DNA from: Paraspadella gotoi
Lineage: Eukaryota > Chaetognatha
Assembly (NCBI GenBank): GCA_051294375.1
Contig: CM119264.1
Location: 21,795,582 to 21,859,581, forward strand
Length of the DNA stretch: 64,000 nt
Direction of reading: 5' to 3'
Positions 31,178-41,700 of this stretch are shown here, piece after piece. The translations under genes and the position numbers were made by a program. The notes under the pieces were generated by a model. It was not told the DNA's origin. It ran no database searches and was given only the letters and a program-made list of their open reading frames with translations. Each line of letters starts with the position of its first letter. Positions within the stretch are counted from its first letter, which is position 1.

Positions 31178-33994
31178 CTAAAACCATTTCTTCGTCTTTC
31201 GCTTTCTTCTTCCGGCTTGTCGGTGTTTAGTCTTATACATTTCCACCAGGGCTGTTCTGTCCCTCTTCCATGCTTCGCGAATAGTTTCGTCCGTTTCGTC
31301 CGGACCTCGAAAAAACGCTCTGCCCTCCTCCAGTCGGGGATCTGACAGCGAGAGCAGAAAAAAAGTTTCTCTCGAGGTTTCAGCGGGTATTCCCAGTTTT
31401 TCTTCGACTAAAACTGCTTCCTCGAAATCATCGTCTTCATGGTCGTCGTCAGCTAATAAGTGGGCATGGTCTTTTTTGTCAACGTGGTCGTCGTCACCGG
31501 AGTCGTCAATCTCCATCGTCTCAACCGGAGATTTTAAAGTCGCCTCGTCGGTTTCCACTGCAAATCCAAAGGAAAAAGTCGGGTTGGAGTGAGGTGGCGC
31601 CACGCCCTTTTCTTCAACGTCCTTGAGAAAAAGCATTTTAAGCGACGAGGAGTCGACCTCGTAAAATCGATCGCCTAAGACCGGAGGAGGTTTGTCGAAG
31701 TCTTCGTCTTTCACTCGAGTCGCTTCCTTCTTCGATTTTTTCGGCTTTTCCGCGAGAGTTTTCTTCACTTCAAGATCTCCCCCCGTCTCCGGGTCGTATC
31801 TCAGCGCGTTTCGCTCCACCGTCGTCTGGGCCAATTTCTTTTTCTTTTTAGCGTCTTCCTCGGAGCGGGCAGGCTCTATAGACTTTCCCAGAACCCTATT
31901 GAGAATTTCCAACGCCTTTTGTTTTTCTTCCTTCAAATCGGTGTCCCTTTCCGGTTCGTTATCCCCCTCATTGTCGTCGACTGCTTCAAGGAATCTTGTG
32001 TTCAACTTAAACCTCTCGTCGCTTTTGTATTTGGCCTGGAGCTCCATCAGCCTGCGACCGGCTTCGCCTTCAAAATGCGGTTTCGGCTCGAAAGCGTCCG
32101 CAACGCTGTCTTCAACATCATCATCGTCGTCATCGAAAAGACTCATTCCAGATTTAGTTTTTCTTTTTGCAATTTCGTCAGATGGTTCAACGTTTCGATT
32201 ATATTCAGTACCCTTTTTTAAAACCTTCTCTTTTTGAGAGGTCAGAACCGCCGTTTCGTCCTCCGAGTTGTCGTCAGAATCAAAGACAATCTTTTTGTTC
32301 AAAGCAGGCGTCGTCGATCGATCTATCCCTAGTAACGCCCCTTTGACCGCCTCAGACCGTCTTTTCCGCTCTTCCTGTTGTTCTTTGACGGATTCTAAAC
32401 GGCGTTGATCGGCCATTTTTCGCTTTTCCAAAGCGGTCAGGTTTTTGCCTTTATCATTTTTGTCTTTTTTGTCCTTGTCTCTTTTCTGCGTCACGTCTTT
32501 CCCTTTGACGGTTTCATTTTGACCAGATAGACTGAGAGCAATGCTCAGGAGTCCCGACGACGTTTCTTCGCGATCGAAATCCTCGTTTTCCAACGGCGCC
32601 AGGGAATTGATCCCTTTGAATTTAGGAAGAGAGGGCCGTTTCTTTTTTCTCTTTTTAGATTTTGAATCAGTTTCGGATTCCGAGGAAGAGTCGTTGCTCA
32701 AATCTGAGAACGAGCCTGCGGCTAATTTATTCGGAACGGCATTTGGGATAGCGTTTTTTTCTGCCCTTTCCTCGTTCTCATTTTCACTATCATCATCATC
32801 ATCATCACCGTCGTCTTCATCGCCATCATCATCTTCATTATCATCGTCTTCATCGCTATCATCATTTTCTTCGTCCTCATTATCATTCATATTTGTGTTG
32901 CCGTTCTGTTCGCGAGGATCTTTGTTGGAATCCGCAGCCTTATCAAAAGAGCGCGATGCTAAGGACGTGTCGACAATGATGTCGGATCCGATCCCAATTT
33001 TTCGTTTCTTGGATCGAGAAATTATTTCGTCGGTGTCAGCCGAACAATCCGAAAGGCGATCATCATCGTCTTTGTCATTCTCGTTTCCTTGGACGATCTC
33101 GAACGAATCTTCAGGCGCAGAAGAGTCCAAGGGGACTCCAGCGTTCCAAAGATTTTCCCATCCGACGCCGACGCCAGCGTCAACCACCATTTCCTGAACT
33201 CTACCGTCCCCTGAAAACGAAAGACCCTCGAATAAGTCGTTGCTCGTCTTTTCCCAGTTGAGTTTCCACAATTTTCCACCGGTCCTTTCGGGAAAAGTGA
33301 ATTTGGTCCGGCCATTTTTTTCAACTGGCTCGACTTTCCTTTTCTTAGAAAATTTCTCTGTTAACGGTTCGGGAACCGCCTTTTGGCTTGAGTTTTCCGA
33401 ATACGAATCGACCATTTCCTTTTCGGGCTGTTTATTCGAGGCGTTGTGCGGTAATGTCCACGTTAGACTGGAGATGTCTTTGGCGACATCATTTTCCAGA
33501 TTGATTCGATTCGATTTTTTGTTTACAGTTTTTAAGTCCATATTTATCGATTTGTCTTTTTCTTTTATCCTCAAAGGTTTAGGCTCTTTCGGTAATTTTG
33601 GTTGACCGATTTTTGCAGGAAAGTTGACACCGGCCTGAAAGAAACACTCAAAACTTATATCTTGTCTCAATATAAAATGAAAAACCCCTAAACCAAATCT
33701 TACTTCTTGCCTTTCGGCCTGCAGCTTTTGTAGGAAGCTTGGACGGGCTTCCTGCAAGCAGAGGACAAACCCATTCCATTTTGCGCCGTTGTACGTAGAG
33801 AGACATTTTTTGAAGGCTTCGTCGGTGCATTCGATGTCCACGTAAGCAAATGTTTTAATAGGGACGCCGTCCGAGTCGCGCTTTGTCTTGATTTCGACAT
33901 TGGAAATATCGCCGAAGCTTTTGAATCTCCGTGAGAGACTCGGCGGGTCGACTTCGTGGTACAAACCACCCAAAAACAAACGTTTCTTTACCAT
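31178..33994 (-). CDS. NOL8: Nucleolar protein 8-like RNA-binding protein
   Basis: Nucleolar RRM protein linked to ribosome biogenesis. The start at 33994 gives MVKKRLFLGGLYHEVDPPSL. The RRM (residues about 4-85) has RNP-like LFLGGLY and FAYVDIE. A long, acidic, Lys-rich disordered middle follows, with runs such as DNEDEENDDSDEDDDNEDDD. The family's C-terminal block holds RFYEVDSSSLKMLFLKDVEE, FFLLSLSDPRLEEGRAFFRG and the basic end RRKRKTKKWF. A 69-nt GT/AG segment (33636-33704) interrupts the coding region near QAERQE and is a multiple of three with no stop, so both spliced and retained forms keep frame. An acceptor-like CTTTTCAG lies 17 nt before the ATG. About 920-935 residues. Confidence 0.9.
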   Translation of the reverse strand: MVKKRLFLGGLYHEVDPPSLSRRFKSFGDISNVEIKTKRDSDGVPIKTFAYVDIECTDEAFKKCLSTYNGAKWNGFVLCLQEARPSFLQKLQAERQEVRFGLGVFHFILRQDISFECFFQAGVNFPAKIGQPKLPKEPKPLRIKEKDKSINMDLKTVNKKSNRINLENDVAKDISSLTWTLPHNASNKQPEKEMVDSYSENSSQKAVPEPLTEKFSKKRKVEPVEKNGRTKFTFPERTGGKLWKLNWEKTSNDLFEGLSFSGDGRVQEMVVDAGVGVGWENLWNAGVPLDSSAPEDSFEIVQGNENDKDDDDRLSDCSADTDEIISRSKKRKIGIGSDIIVDTSLASRSFDKAADSNKDPREQNGNTNMNDNEDEENDDSDEDDDNEDDDGDEDDGDDDDDDSENENEERAEKNAIPNAVPNKLAAGSFSDLSNDSSSESETDSKSKKRKKKRPSLPKFKGINSLAPLENEDFDREETSSGLLSIALSLSGQNETVKGKDVTQKRDKDKKDKNDKGKNLTALEKRKMADQRRLESVKEQQEERKRRSEAVKGALLGIDRSTTPALNKKIVFDSDDNSEDETAVLTSQKEKVLKKGTEYNRNVEPSDEIAKRKTKSGMSLFDDDDDDVEDSVADAFEPKPHFEGEAGRRLMELQAKYKSDERFKLNTRFLEAVDDNEGDNEPERDTDLKEEKQKALEILNRVLGKSIEPARSEEDAKKKKKLAQTTVERNALRYDPETGGDLEVKKTLAEKPKKSKKEATRVKDEDFDKPPPVLGDRFYEVDSSSLKMLFLKDVEEKGVAPPHSNPTFSFGFAVETDEATLKSPVETMEIDDSGDDDHVDKKDHAHLLADDDHEDDDFEEAVLVEEKLGIPAETSRETFFLLSLSDPRLEEGRAFFRGPDETDETIREAWKRDRTALVEMYKTKHRQAGRRKRKTKKWF

Positions 33995-34406
33995 TTGAGT
34001 TTGTTTTTTCCTGAAAAGTAAAAAAGCTCTAAAAATCAAAAATGTAAATACCAAAAATTTTAAAAAATTATAACAATGCCAAAGGGTAAATAATTAAATA
34101 ATTCACCATCAAAAACACCTGACAAAGATTCTCAGATATAAATTTGGACGGATGCACTGATTGTAAAAATATGATTTGGAGACAATTTTGTGAAGAAGAT
34201 TTTCTAAAGAATAATTGTTTACGATGCACATTGCATAATATTCGTTATTGTTTGTCTACTCAATTTGTATCATTGTATTCTCTTTACAGCCATGAGCATA
34301 GAGTTACACATATCTAATAGGAGAGTACATGATCGAGTGTGTTATAATCTCGGTTGGCGTCCCCGTACTTCTCTCTATATAAGTTTCTGCGCCATGGCTT
34401 TAAATA
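33995..34406. other. Spacer between PTGR1-like A and NOL8
   Basis: Holds the NOL8 promoter side and the 3' end of the first reductase. The part next to NOL8 is duplicated at about 37040-37200, while 34160-34370 is present only here. Confidence 0.45.
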
Positions 34407-35678
34407 TCACATCTGTACAATCGCTTTTCCAATATTGACTCCTCTCAGCAATTCAATGAAGGCGGCGGGGGAATTTTCAAACCCCTTCGTAATGGTTTCC
34501 TTGTATTTTATCTTGCCGTCCTTGATCCACTGGATGATGTTCATGAACGCATCTTCATACCAATTCTTTAAAGGCCATTCGTCGATCTGAAAAAATTTAC
34601 AAACAATTTATTTGACCAATTTCTCTTTCTCATCTCTCCCCGTTTCTTTTTGTTTTCTCTCCCAACTCACCAATATGCCCTGAATACGCAGACGCTTGAG
34701 AACGATCATCTCAGAATAGTCGGTGATTTTTGAAGAAGATATGGTGTTGTACTGAGAAATTGTGCCACAGACGCACACACGACCATGCTCGTTCATTTGC
34801 TTAATGACGATGCTGGCAAACTCGCCACCGACATTGTCAAAGAAGCAGTCTACTCCGCCGGGCGCCGCAGTTGCCAGGGACTCTGCCAGGTCAACTGTCT
34901 TGTAGTTGAAGGCGTGGTCGAAGCCCAACTCTTTGAGGAATTCAACTTTTTCTTCACTCCCAGCATAACCCACAACAACACAGCCCTTGATCTTGGCGAT
35001 TTGACCCACGATGCTGCCAACGGCACCGGCGGCTGCATTTACCACAACTATCTCCTTCGGCTTGGCCTCGAGAATGTTGTTAAGGCTGAAAGGTTAGGGG
35101 GGGAATAAAAAGGAAAGTATAGAGAATTGAAATGCAAAGGAATTTTAAAATGTAGCTCCATGTCTAACCCATAATAAGCAGTAGCGCCCGGCATGCCCAC
35201 CGTTCCTAAAGCCAGTGAAGCGCAAAGGTCAGACCCAATGAGCGGGTAAGTCCTGACATTCTTGTTCAGGCCATCAACAATGGCGTGGGTGCACCACCCA
35301 CATTTAGACAGAACCAAGTCACCGACTTTGAAGAGTTTACACTTGGATGCTAGCACCTTGGCGACCACTTCACCCATCACCGTTGCTCCGATAACTTGGT
35401 CCAAGGGCAAATGGCGGACAAAAATACGGACATAAGGGTCCACACTGTCGAACAAAATGATTTCAATAACAGGGATAAGAACTCTACAGAATGTCCCTAA
35501 ACTAATAATAATATAATGAGCATAAAAAGCAAACTTGCCTGAGATACAGGGTTTCTATTAAAATTTCATTTTCTTTCAAGGCATCTTTGGAGAGCTCCTC
35601 TTCCTCCAACCGAAAATTGGTTTCATCCGGAAACCCTTTCATCTCCGATGCAAAGACAATTTTTTTTGAGAGAACCAT
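34407..35678 (-). CDS. PTGR1: Prostaglandin reductase 1-like NADPH oxidoreductase, copy A
   Basis: MDR-superfamily enzyme that reduces the C=C bond of enones such as 15-keto-prostaglandins and lipid aldehydes with NADPH; cytosolic. About five exons, starting MVLSKKIVFASEMKGFPDET at 35678. Family marks: VDPYVRIF, QVIGATVMGEVVAK and MPGATAYYGL. The nucleotide loop is NAAAGAVGSIVGQIAKIKG, followed by GYAGSEEKVEFLKELGFDHA, FDNVGGE and RVCVCGTISQYN. It ends SPAAFIELLRGVNIGKAIVQ M. No zinc ligands, as expected for the LTB4DH group. A second copy lies at 37286-38569. Confidence 0.92.
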
Positions 35679-36985
35679 CGTTTCATTCACAACTCTAAAA
35701 TTAACTATCAAAAATTCATAGGTATATATAGTTATATATGTACAATTGTACATATAAAACTATACAAAGATAAATTCGCTTGAGGAGTATACAATATCCG
35801 ATATGAAGAACCAGGAAAAGTTCAGGGTGGATATAACTTTTTTGTCAATGCTAGAAATCAGCTGTAAATCTACAACAGGTTAGACCTGAGGGAGGTTTAT
35901 TCCTCATAAGAGTGAGACACTTTGAAAAACTGCTAAAATCATTGGATTATGATGATTTTTTAAGGTATTTCCTAATTTTGACTCATTTATAATCAAAATA
36001 TTGAAAAAAGAATTAGACATTGTAATCCTTTCGTTTTGTTGTAATTAATATTTAGAGAAAAATTTGAAATATTGTATTTTGAATTTTGAAACAAAATACA
36101 TTGTTGTCGAAATTATTTCAAACTTTTCTCTGAAAAAAGAATTATACTTTTTGTAGACAACTTTTCATAAGCTATTTGAATCTGCTTCTAAAAATACCAA
36201 ATTTTTAAAAAAATAAACATTAATCCTATCTATAAATAAATATTAAAAAATCTTAAAAGTATAGTGATCTCGCCAAATGTTACTATCAATTAATGAAAAA
36301 AAAAAACCGAATGATTGATGCAATAACAAATTATTGATATAATAATAATTGATTATTGATGGGATGATAACCAATTATTGATGCGATGATAACCAATTAT
36401 TGATGCGATGATAACCAATTATTGATGCAATGATAACCAATTATTGATGCAATGATAACCAATCATTGATGTGATAATTAACAAATATTGATCCGATGAT
36501 AACCAAATGATGGATGCGATGATAGTCATTGATGCGATGATAGTCAGTCCATCCATCCATCCCCCCTTAGCAAAAAAATCAAATTACTCATGATTGGAAG
36601 GTTTGATTGGAATAAAATTTTGTGTGTGGGTAAGAAAGTGTGTGATTGAGCTGGATATAAAGTTTCGATGGAATCGAGTGAGTGGAAATGAGTTTAAATG
36701 GAAAAAACCAAAGTAAGGTTGACTTCACTTGAAAAAAAGATGCAAGTTGATAAAATAATGCAATAAAAATGATGCAAGTTAAAAAAATAATACTATTAAA
36801 AACAATTATTTGTACCATGGTATGATCTGTTATGATCAGTTCGGATGTTAAATCATGATAATTCTTTCAATTTGTAATCCTATTAGCAGATTACCACTAA
36901 GGCAGATCTGACATTATTTGCTCAAACTCGTTTTGCAGAAATTATCATAATTGGATGTTCTGACATGATTTAATGAATTATAGTT
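35679..36985. other. Spacer between the two reductase genes
   Basis: 36010-36135 is a worn foldback of the hammerhead-element family (TTAGAGAAAAATTTGAAAT to its complement, with the tail AATCCTTTCGTTTTGTTG reversed). 36140-36260 is family 2 reversed. 36300-36560 is a minisatellite. The rest is A/T-rich with no gene. Confidence 0.5.
36300..36560 (+). repeat. Minisatellite, unit GATGATAACCAATTATTGAT
   Basis: About ten imperfect units (GATGCGATGATAACCAATTA and variants), preceded by ACCGAATGATTGATGC. The same lead-in and related units occur at 40020-40200 and 61035-61445. Confidence 0.85.
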
Positions 36986-37140
36986 CAAAATGAGAGACTC
37001 GGCGGGTCTACTTCGTTGTACAAACCACCCAAAAACAAACGTTTCTTTACCATATGAATTTGTTTTTTTTTTAAAAGCTCTAAAAATCAAAAAGGCAAAT
37101 ACCAAAAGTTAAAAAAAATATAACAATGCCAAGGGTTAAT
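36985..37140 (-). pseudogene. Duplicated NOL8 5' end (relic)
   Basis: Matches 33930-34085, including the ATG and about the first 20 codons of NOL8 (MVKKRLFLGGLYNEVDPPSL in the homologous frame) and its upstream sequence. Coding stops at the junction near 36988. It marks one end of the tandem duplication that made the second reductase. Confidence 0.8.
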
Positions 37141-37285
37141 AATGAAATAGTTCATTATCAAAAACTACTCAGATATAAAATTGGACGGATGCACCTAAAC
37201 TACTGATTGTAAAAAAATGTAATAATACAATTTTGATTCCTACATCTCTCTAATATATGTTTCTGCGGCATCGCTTTAAATATCA

Positions 37286-38569
37286 CTACATTTGAACAAT
37301 TGCTTTTCCAATATTGACTCCTCTCAACAATTCAATGAAGGCAGCGGGGGAATTTTCAATTCCCTTTGTAACGGTTTCCTTGTATTTGATTTTGCCATCC
37401 TTGATCCACTGGATGATGTTCTCAAACGCATCTTCGTACCAGTTTTTTAAAGGCCAATCATTGATCTAAAAAGATTTACAAACAATATGTAAGACCAATT
37501 TCTTTCTTTTTCTCATGTTTCTCTTCATTTTCTCTCCGAACTCACCAATATGCCCTGAATACGCAGACGCTTGAGAATGATCATCTCAGAATAGTCAGTG
37601 ATTTTCGAAGAAGATATGGCGTTGTACTGAGAAATCGCGCCGCAGACGCAGACACGGCCGTGCTCATTCATTTGCTTAATGACGATGCTGGCAAACTCAC
37701 CGCCGACGTTGTCGAAGAAACAGTCAACGCCACCGGGCGCCGCAGTTAAAAGGGACTCTGCCAGGTCGACTGTCTTGTAGTTGAAGGCATGGTCAAAGCC
37801 CAACTCTTTGAGGAATTCGACCTTTTCTTCACTCCCAGCATAACCCACAACAACACAGCCCTTGATCTTGGCCATTTGACCCACGATACTGCCGACAGCG
37901 CCAGCAGCCGCGTTTACCACAACTACTTCTTTTGGCTTGGGCTCGAGAATTTTGTTAAGGCTGAAAAGTTAGGGGGGGAATAAAAAAAAAATAAATATAA
38001 GTGCAGAGAATTGAAAAAAATAATGCAAAGGAATTATAAAATGTAACTTCATAACTAACCCATAATAAGCAGTAGCGCCAGGCATGCCCACCGTTCCTAA
38101 AGCCAGCGAGGCACAAAGGTCGGACCCAATGAGCGGGTAAGTCCTGACATCCTTATTCAGGCCATCAACGATGGCATGGGTGCACCACCCACATTTAGAC
38201 AGAACCAAGTCACCGACGTTGAAGAGTCTACACTTGGAGGCTAGCACCTTGGCGACCACTTCACCCATCACTGTTGCTCCGATAACTTGGTCCAAGGGCA
38301 AAAGACGGGCAAAAATACGGACATAAGGGTCCACACTGTCGAACAAAATGATTTCAATAACAGGGATGAGAACTCTACAGAATGTCCCTAAACTAATAGT
38401 AATACAATGAACATAAAAAGCAAACTTGCCTGAGATACAGGGCTTCTATTAAAATTTCATTTTCTTTCAAGGCATCTTCAGAGAGCTCCTCTTCCTCCAA
38501 CCGAAAATTGGTTTCGTCAGGAAACCCTTTCATCTCCGATGCAAAGACAATTTTCTTTGAGAGAACCAT
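37286..38569 (-). CDS. PTGR1: Prostaglandin reductase 1-like NADPH oxidoreductase, copy B
   Basis: Tandem paralogue of the gene at 34407-35678 with the same exon pattern and nearly the same protein. Differences include KDVRTYPL for KNVRTYPL, QMAKIKG for QIAKIKG, LLTAAPGG for LATAAPGG and CGAISQYNAIS for CGTISQYNTIS. All key parts are intact: the start MVLSKKIVFASEMKGFPDET, the NADPH loop NAAAGAVGSIVGQ, and the end GKAIVQM. Most changes are conservative, so both copies look functional. It carries the NOL8 5' relic at its 3' flank, which shows that the duplicated unit ran from inside NOL8 past the reductase promoter. Confidence 0.92.
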
Positions 38570-38754
38570 AGTTTCGTTCACAATTTAAAAAAGCTATTAA
38601 AAATGCATACAAATATCGTTATATACGATTGCACGAATAAAACAATACAAAGATGAATTCACTTGAACCAGAGTATTACTGTATAATGAGTGAATTAGTG
38701 AATATTGAGATCGGAATTTAAATAGAATTTCGGGTAGCCTATAAAATAGTACTT

Positions 38755-41700
38755 TTAAGCAAATTTTTGGTCAAAATTCAGATCACCCACGCTACGGTCA
38801 TCATTATCGAGCACAGTTAAATGTACCGGCGTGATTCGGCCGACTGTATGGGGGACGGTTTTGATCACAGATGCCGGTTGGCTCGACTGCGACGCGACAG
38901 AAGAAAGCATACTCATCGCCGGTCTGAGACCGTCGGAGCCATACAGAGACGCCCCCTCGGATGAAGATTGCAGAGACGCATCCCGATCGATTGGCGCAAA
39001 GGACCCAGATAAAGTTGGGCTCATGTCCGTTGACGAGGCCGCAAGATGTCCTGCCTCTCGACAGACGGCTTGAGAAAGAGAAAAAGCCGTGCAATCAGTC
39101 TGCACATCTTGTTCCACTTTGAGAACTGAACGCCGACCCAGCTGAGCGTCGAACGCGGATTCCTCCGCCACGTCAGCTTCTCTCTCCGTCTTTAGTTTGT
39201 TGTTGGAAGGACTTTCTTCATTCCTCTTAACGATCTCGTCATCGTCTTCTTCGCCTTTCAACTCGACCACGTTAGTTTCGTCCAGCTCCTCCGGCGTCAC
39301 TCGCTCTCCGTCGACGATTTTTTTGAGAATAGAATCGACGAACTTTGACCCATCGGTGCCGAGGGCGAAAAAGCGAGAGAGTGACGCAGTGAGGCGTGAG
39401 AAAGGACGCGAGGCCCGAACGTCGTCCGATTTCGGCGTTTGCGGCCTTACAGATGCGGGAGATGCTCCCTCCGTTGGAAAAGGGAAATTGGCGTCTCTCA
39501 ACTGGGGTTGAGGTGAACTGGGTCCGGACAATGAGGGTAATTTCGAAATTTCATCCCGATCCGAGTTTTTGCAAGGCAGTAAAGAGGGAGATAAGGGGGT
39601 CTCCGCATCGACTTTCTTGACGTCTATGCACTTCGAAATTACGTCCTTGTCGTCGTCTTCCGGTTCGCGGACTTTAATGTCTTCAACTCTCTCCGGAACA
39701 AAGTCTTTGGTATTATTTTTGACGTCAAGATTTTTGACAAAGTCATCGACATTGTAAAGGATTCTGTCAGGCCGATCGCTAAAATATTCGCTGAGCATAA
39801 TCATCTCGCAGACGACGAAACCGCTGACGCGATCGTTGCGACGCGTGCGAAAGTCGAGGGAAACTGGAATGGGTACGTCTGCGAACTGTCGCCAAAAAAA
39901 ATTGAAATAGTAGTTTAATGATGAACGTCGTTGGAAGCAACTTATTGGATGAAAAAAATCTTAAAAGTATAGGTGATCTAGCCAGAATTTTACTATCAAA
40001 GAAAATTAATGAAAAAATCCGAAAAAAAAACCGAATGATTGATGCGATAACGAATTATTGATGTAATATTAATTGATTGATGTAATAATAATTGATTGAT
40101 TGCTGTATTAACAATTGATTGAATAATTGATGTAATAATAATTGATTGATTGGTGTAATAATAATTGATTGATTGATGTAATAATAATTGAGTGATTGTC
40201 TGGCGAGATAAAAACGACCACTAACCTGGTTATGTTTGCTCATAAACTCCTTCGGCGGCGACATCGTCCAAAATAGGATCATCTCCGAGGGTTTAGTTTC
40301 CTTCAGACCGGCCTGATTATCGGAATCCTTTTCACCCCCCTCAAGAATCTCGCTCTCATTCGCGGGACTGCAAATGAGAGCCACGATGGGGCGCGTGGCG
40401 AGAGTGACCCAACTCTTGCCCATTGGGCGGTCATGACTCATCGACTCCTCCATGATTTGTTGATAGCGAAATTGACTGCGGACGTCGTCCAGCGAAGGAT
40501 TGGCGCGGCTCGTCGGGTGAGAATGATACCAACCGACCTGCAAAGGTTTATTCCTTATGAACAATAAAACATTCCAACAAGCGTTATAAGAAACAAGGTT
40601 TTACTGCAAAGAAAAACGAACCAACTTCAATCCGGCCATCTTCATCTTTCTCTTTACTTCCGCCTCTTGTGGAGCTCCTAATTTCCGTTCACCCCGAGGA
40701 CAGTGACAGGGAAAAGCAGCTTGGACAAGCAGCTCTTGCGTGGTGGGATTCCATCGCCCGCCTACATTTTTAAGAAAACGAACCATTGTAATTTAACAAT
40801 CTTTTTCGCATAGTTTTCTATACTTTTCCAGTTCCTTTTAAAAAATAAACTGAGTTATTACAAAAAACCTTGGCTTCTACTGACCCAAATAACCCGCTAC
40901 ATCCCGGGTCGACAGATGCGCGTGAAAATCCACCAGTAGCAATGCATTAGAAGCGAACGTGACGCCAAAGGGTTGCTTCATGTGCATCGCGGGAAAGGAC
41001 AAGCATTCGATCTGGACGAGGAAGTTCGGGATACCGATTATTCTTTTTTAAATCTCTAAAGAAGATTTTAAAAAGTAGAGTGCCACCCACTTTAGTCTGG
41101 ACAGAATAATTTTTATCCGGAACCAGCGAAAAGTAAGAAATGTCGCCTAGAGGGGTAAAAGTCTTCCCGACGGGATTTTGACTGGCGGACGGCGAAGTTG
41201 ATCCAGAGGAGTAGGCCGATCCCGAAAAACCCGAACCTAATGTACCGGCGCCACCGGAACCTCCGAACCCTGAAGAGACGCTGGGAGGAGACTTGCTGCC
41301 GCCGCGCAGCAAGGCCGTCACGTCTGGCACGCGGAGAACGGTGGCCGGCGACGCGGAGTTGGAACGAGATGGCGGTTCCATCGTATTGTTCGAGATGGCG
41401 GGAGAGATAAGGTGGGCATGATGCGAAGTCTCTTCCAGCATTTTCGTTAACTTCGCTTTTTGTTTTCGATACCAAACAGCTTCAGGACCGAAAATTTATA
41501 CGATTTTTTAATAAGAGAAAGTCGGCGAATTGACCTCTCATGCGAATGATGAGTAAGACTTACCTTTGTAAGCCAGTAGCTTTTTGCCCTTGAACCGGAT
41601 CGAGTCCCAACCGCATCCGCTCCGTTTCGCCTGATTGTTTTTCTTCTTGCAGTAAACCGCCCAGGCGGAAGGCGAGTAAAATGTCAGACCGGTCTGACAG

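Noticed and set aside
32541-33197. Plus-strand Ser-rich protein of 218 residues
   Set aside because: It is the antisense shadow of the acidic NOL8 coding region.
36300-36560. A CRISPR array
   Set aside because: Repeats are adjoining and imperfect without unique spacers, and the DNA is from an animal; it is a minisatellite.
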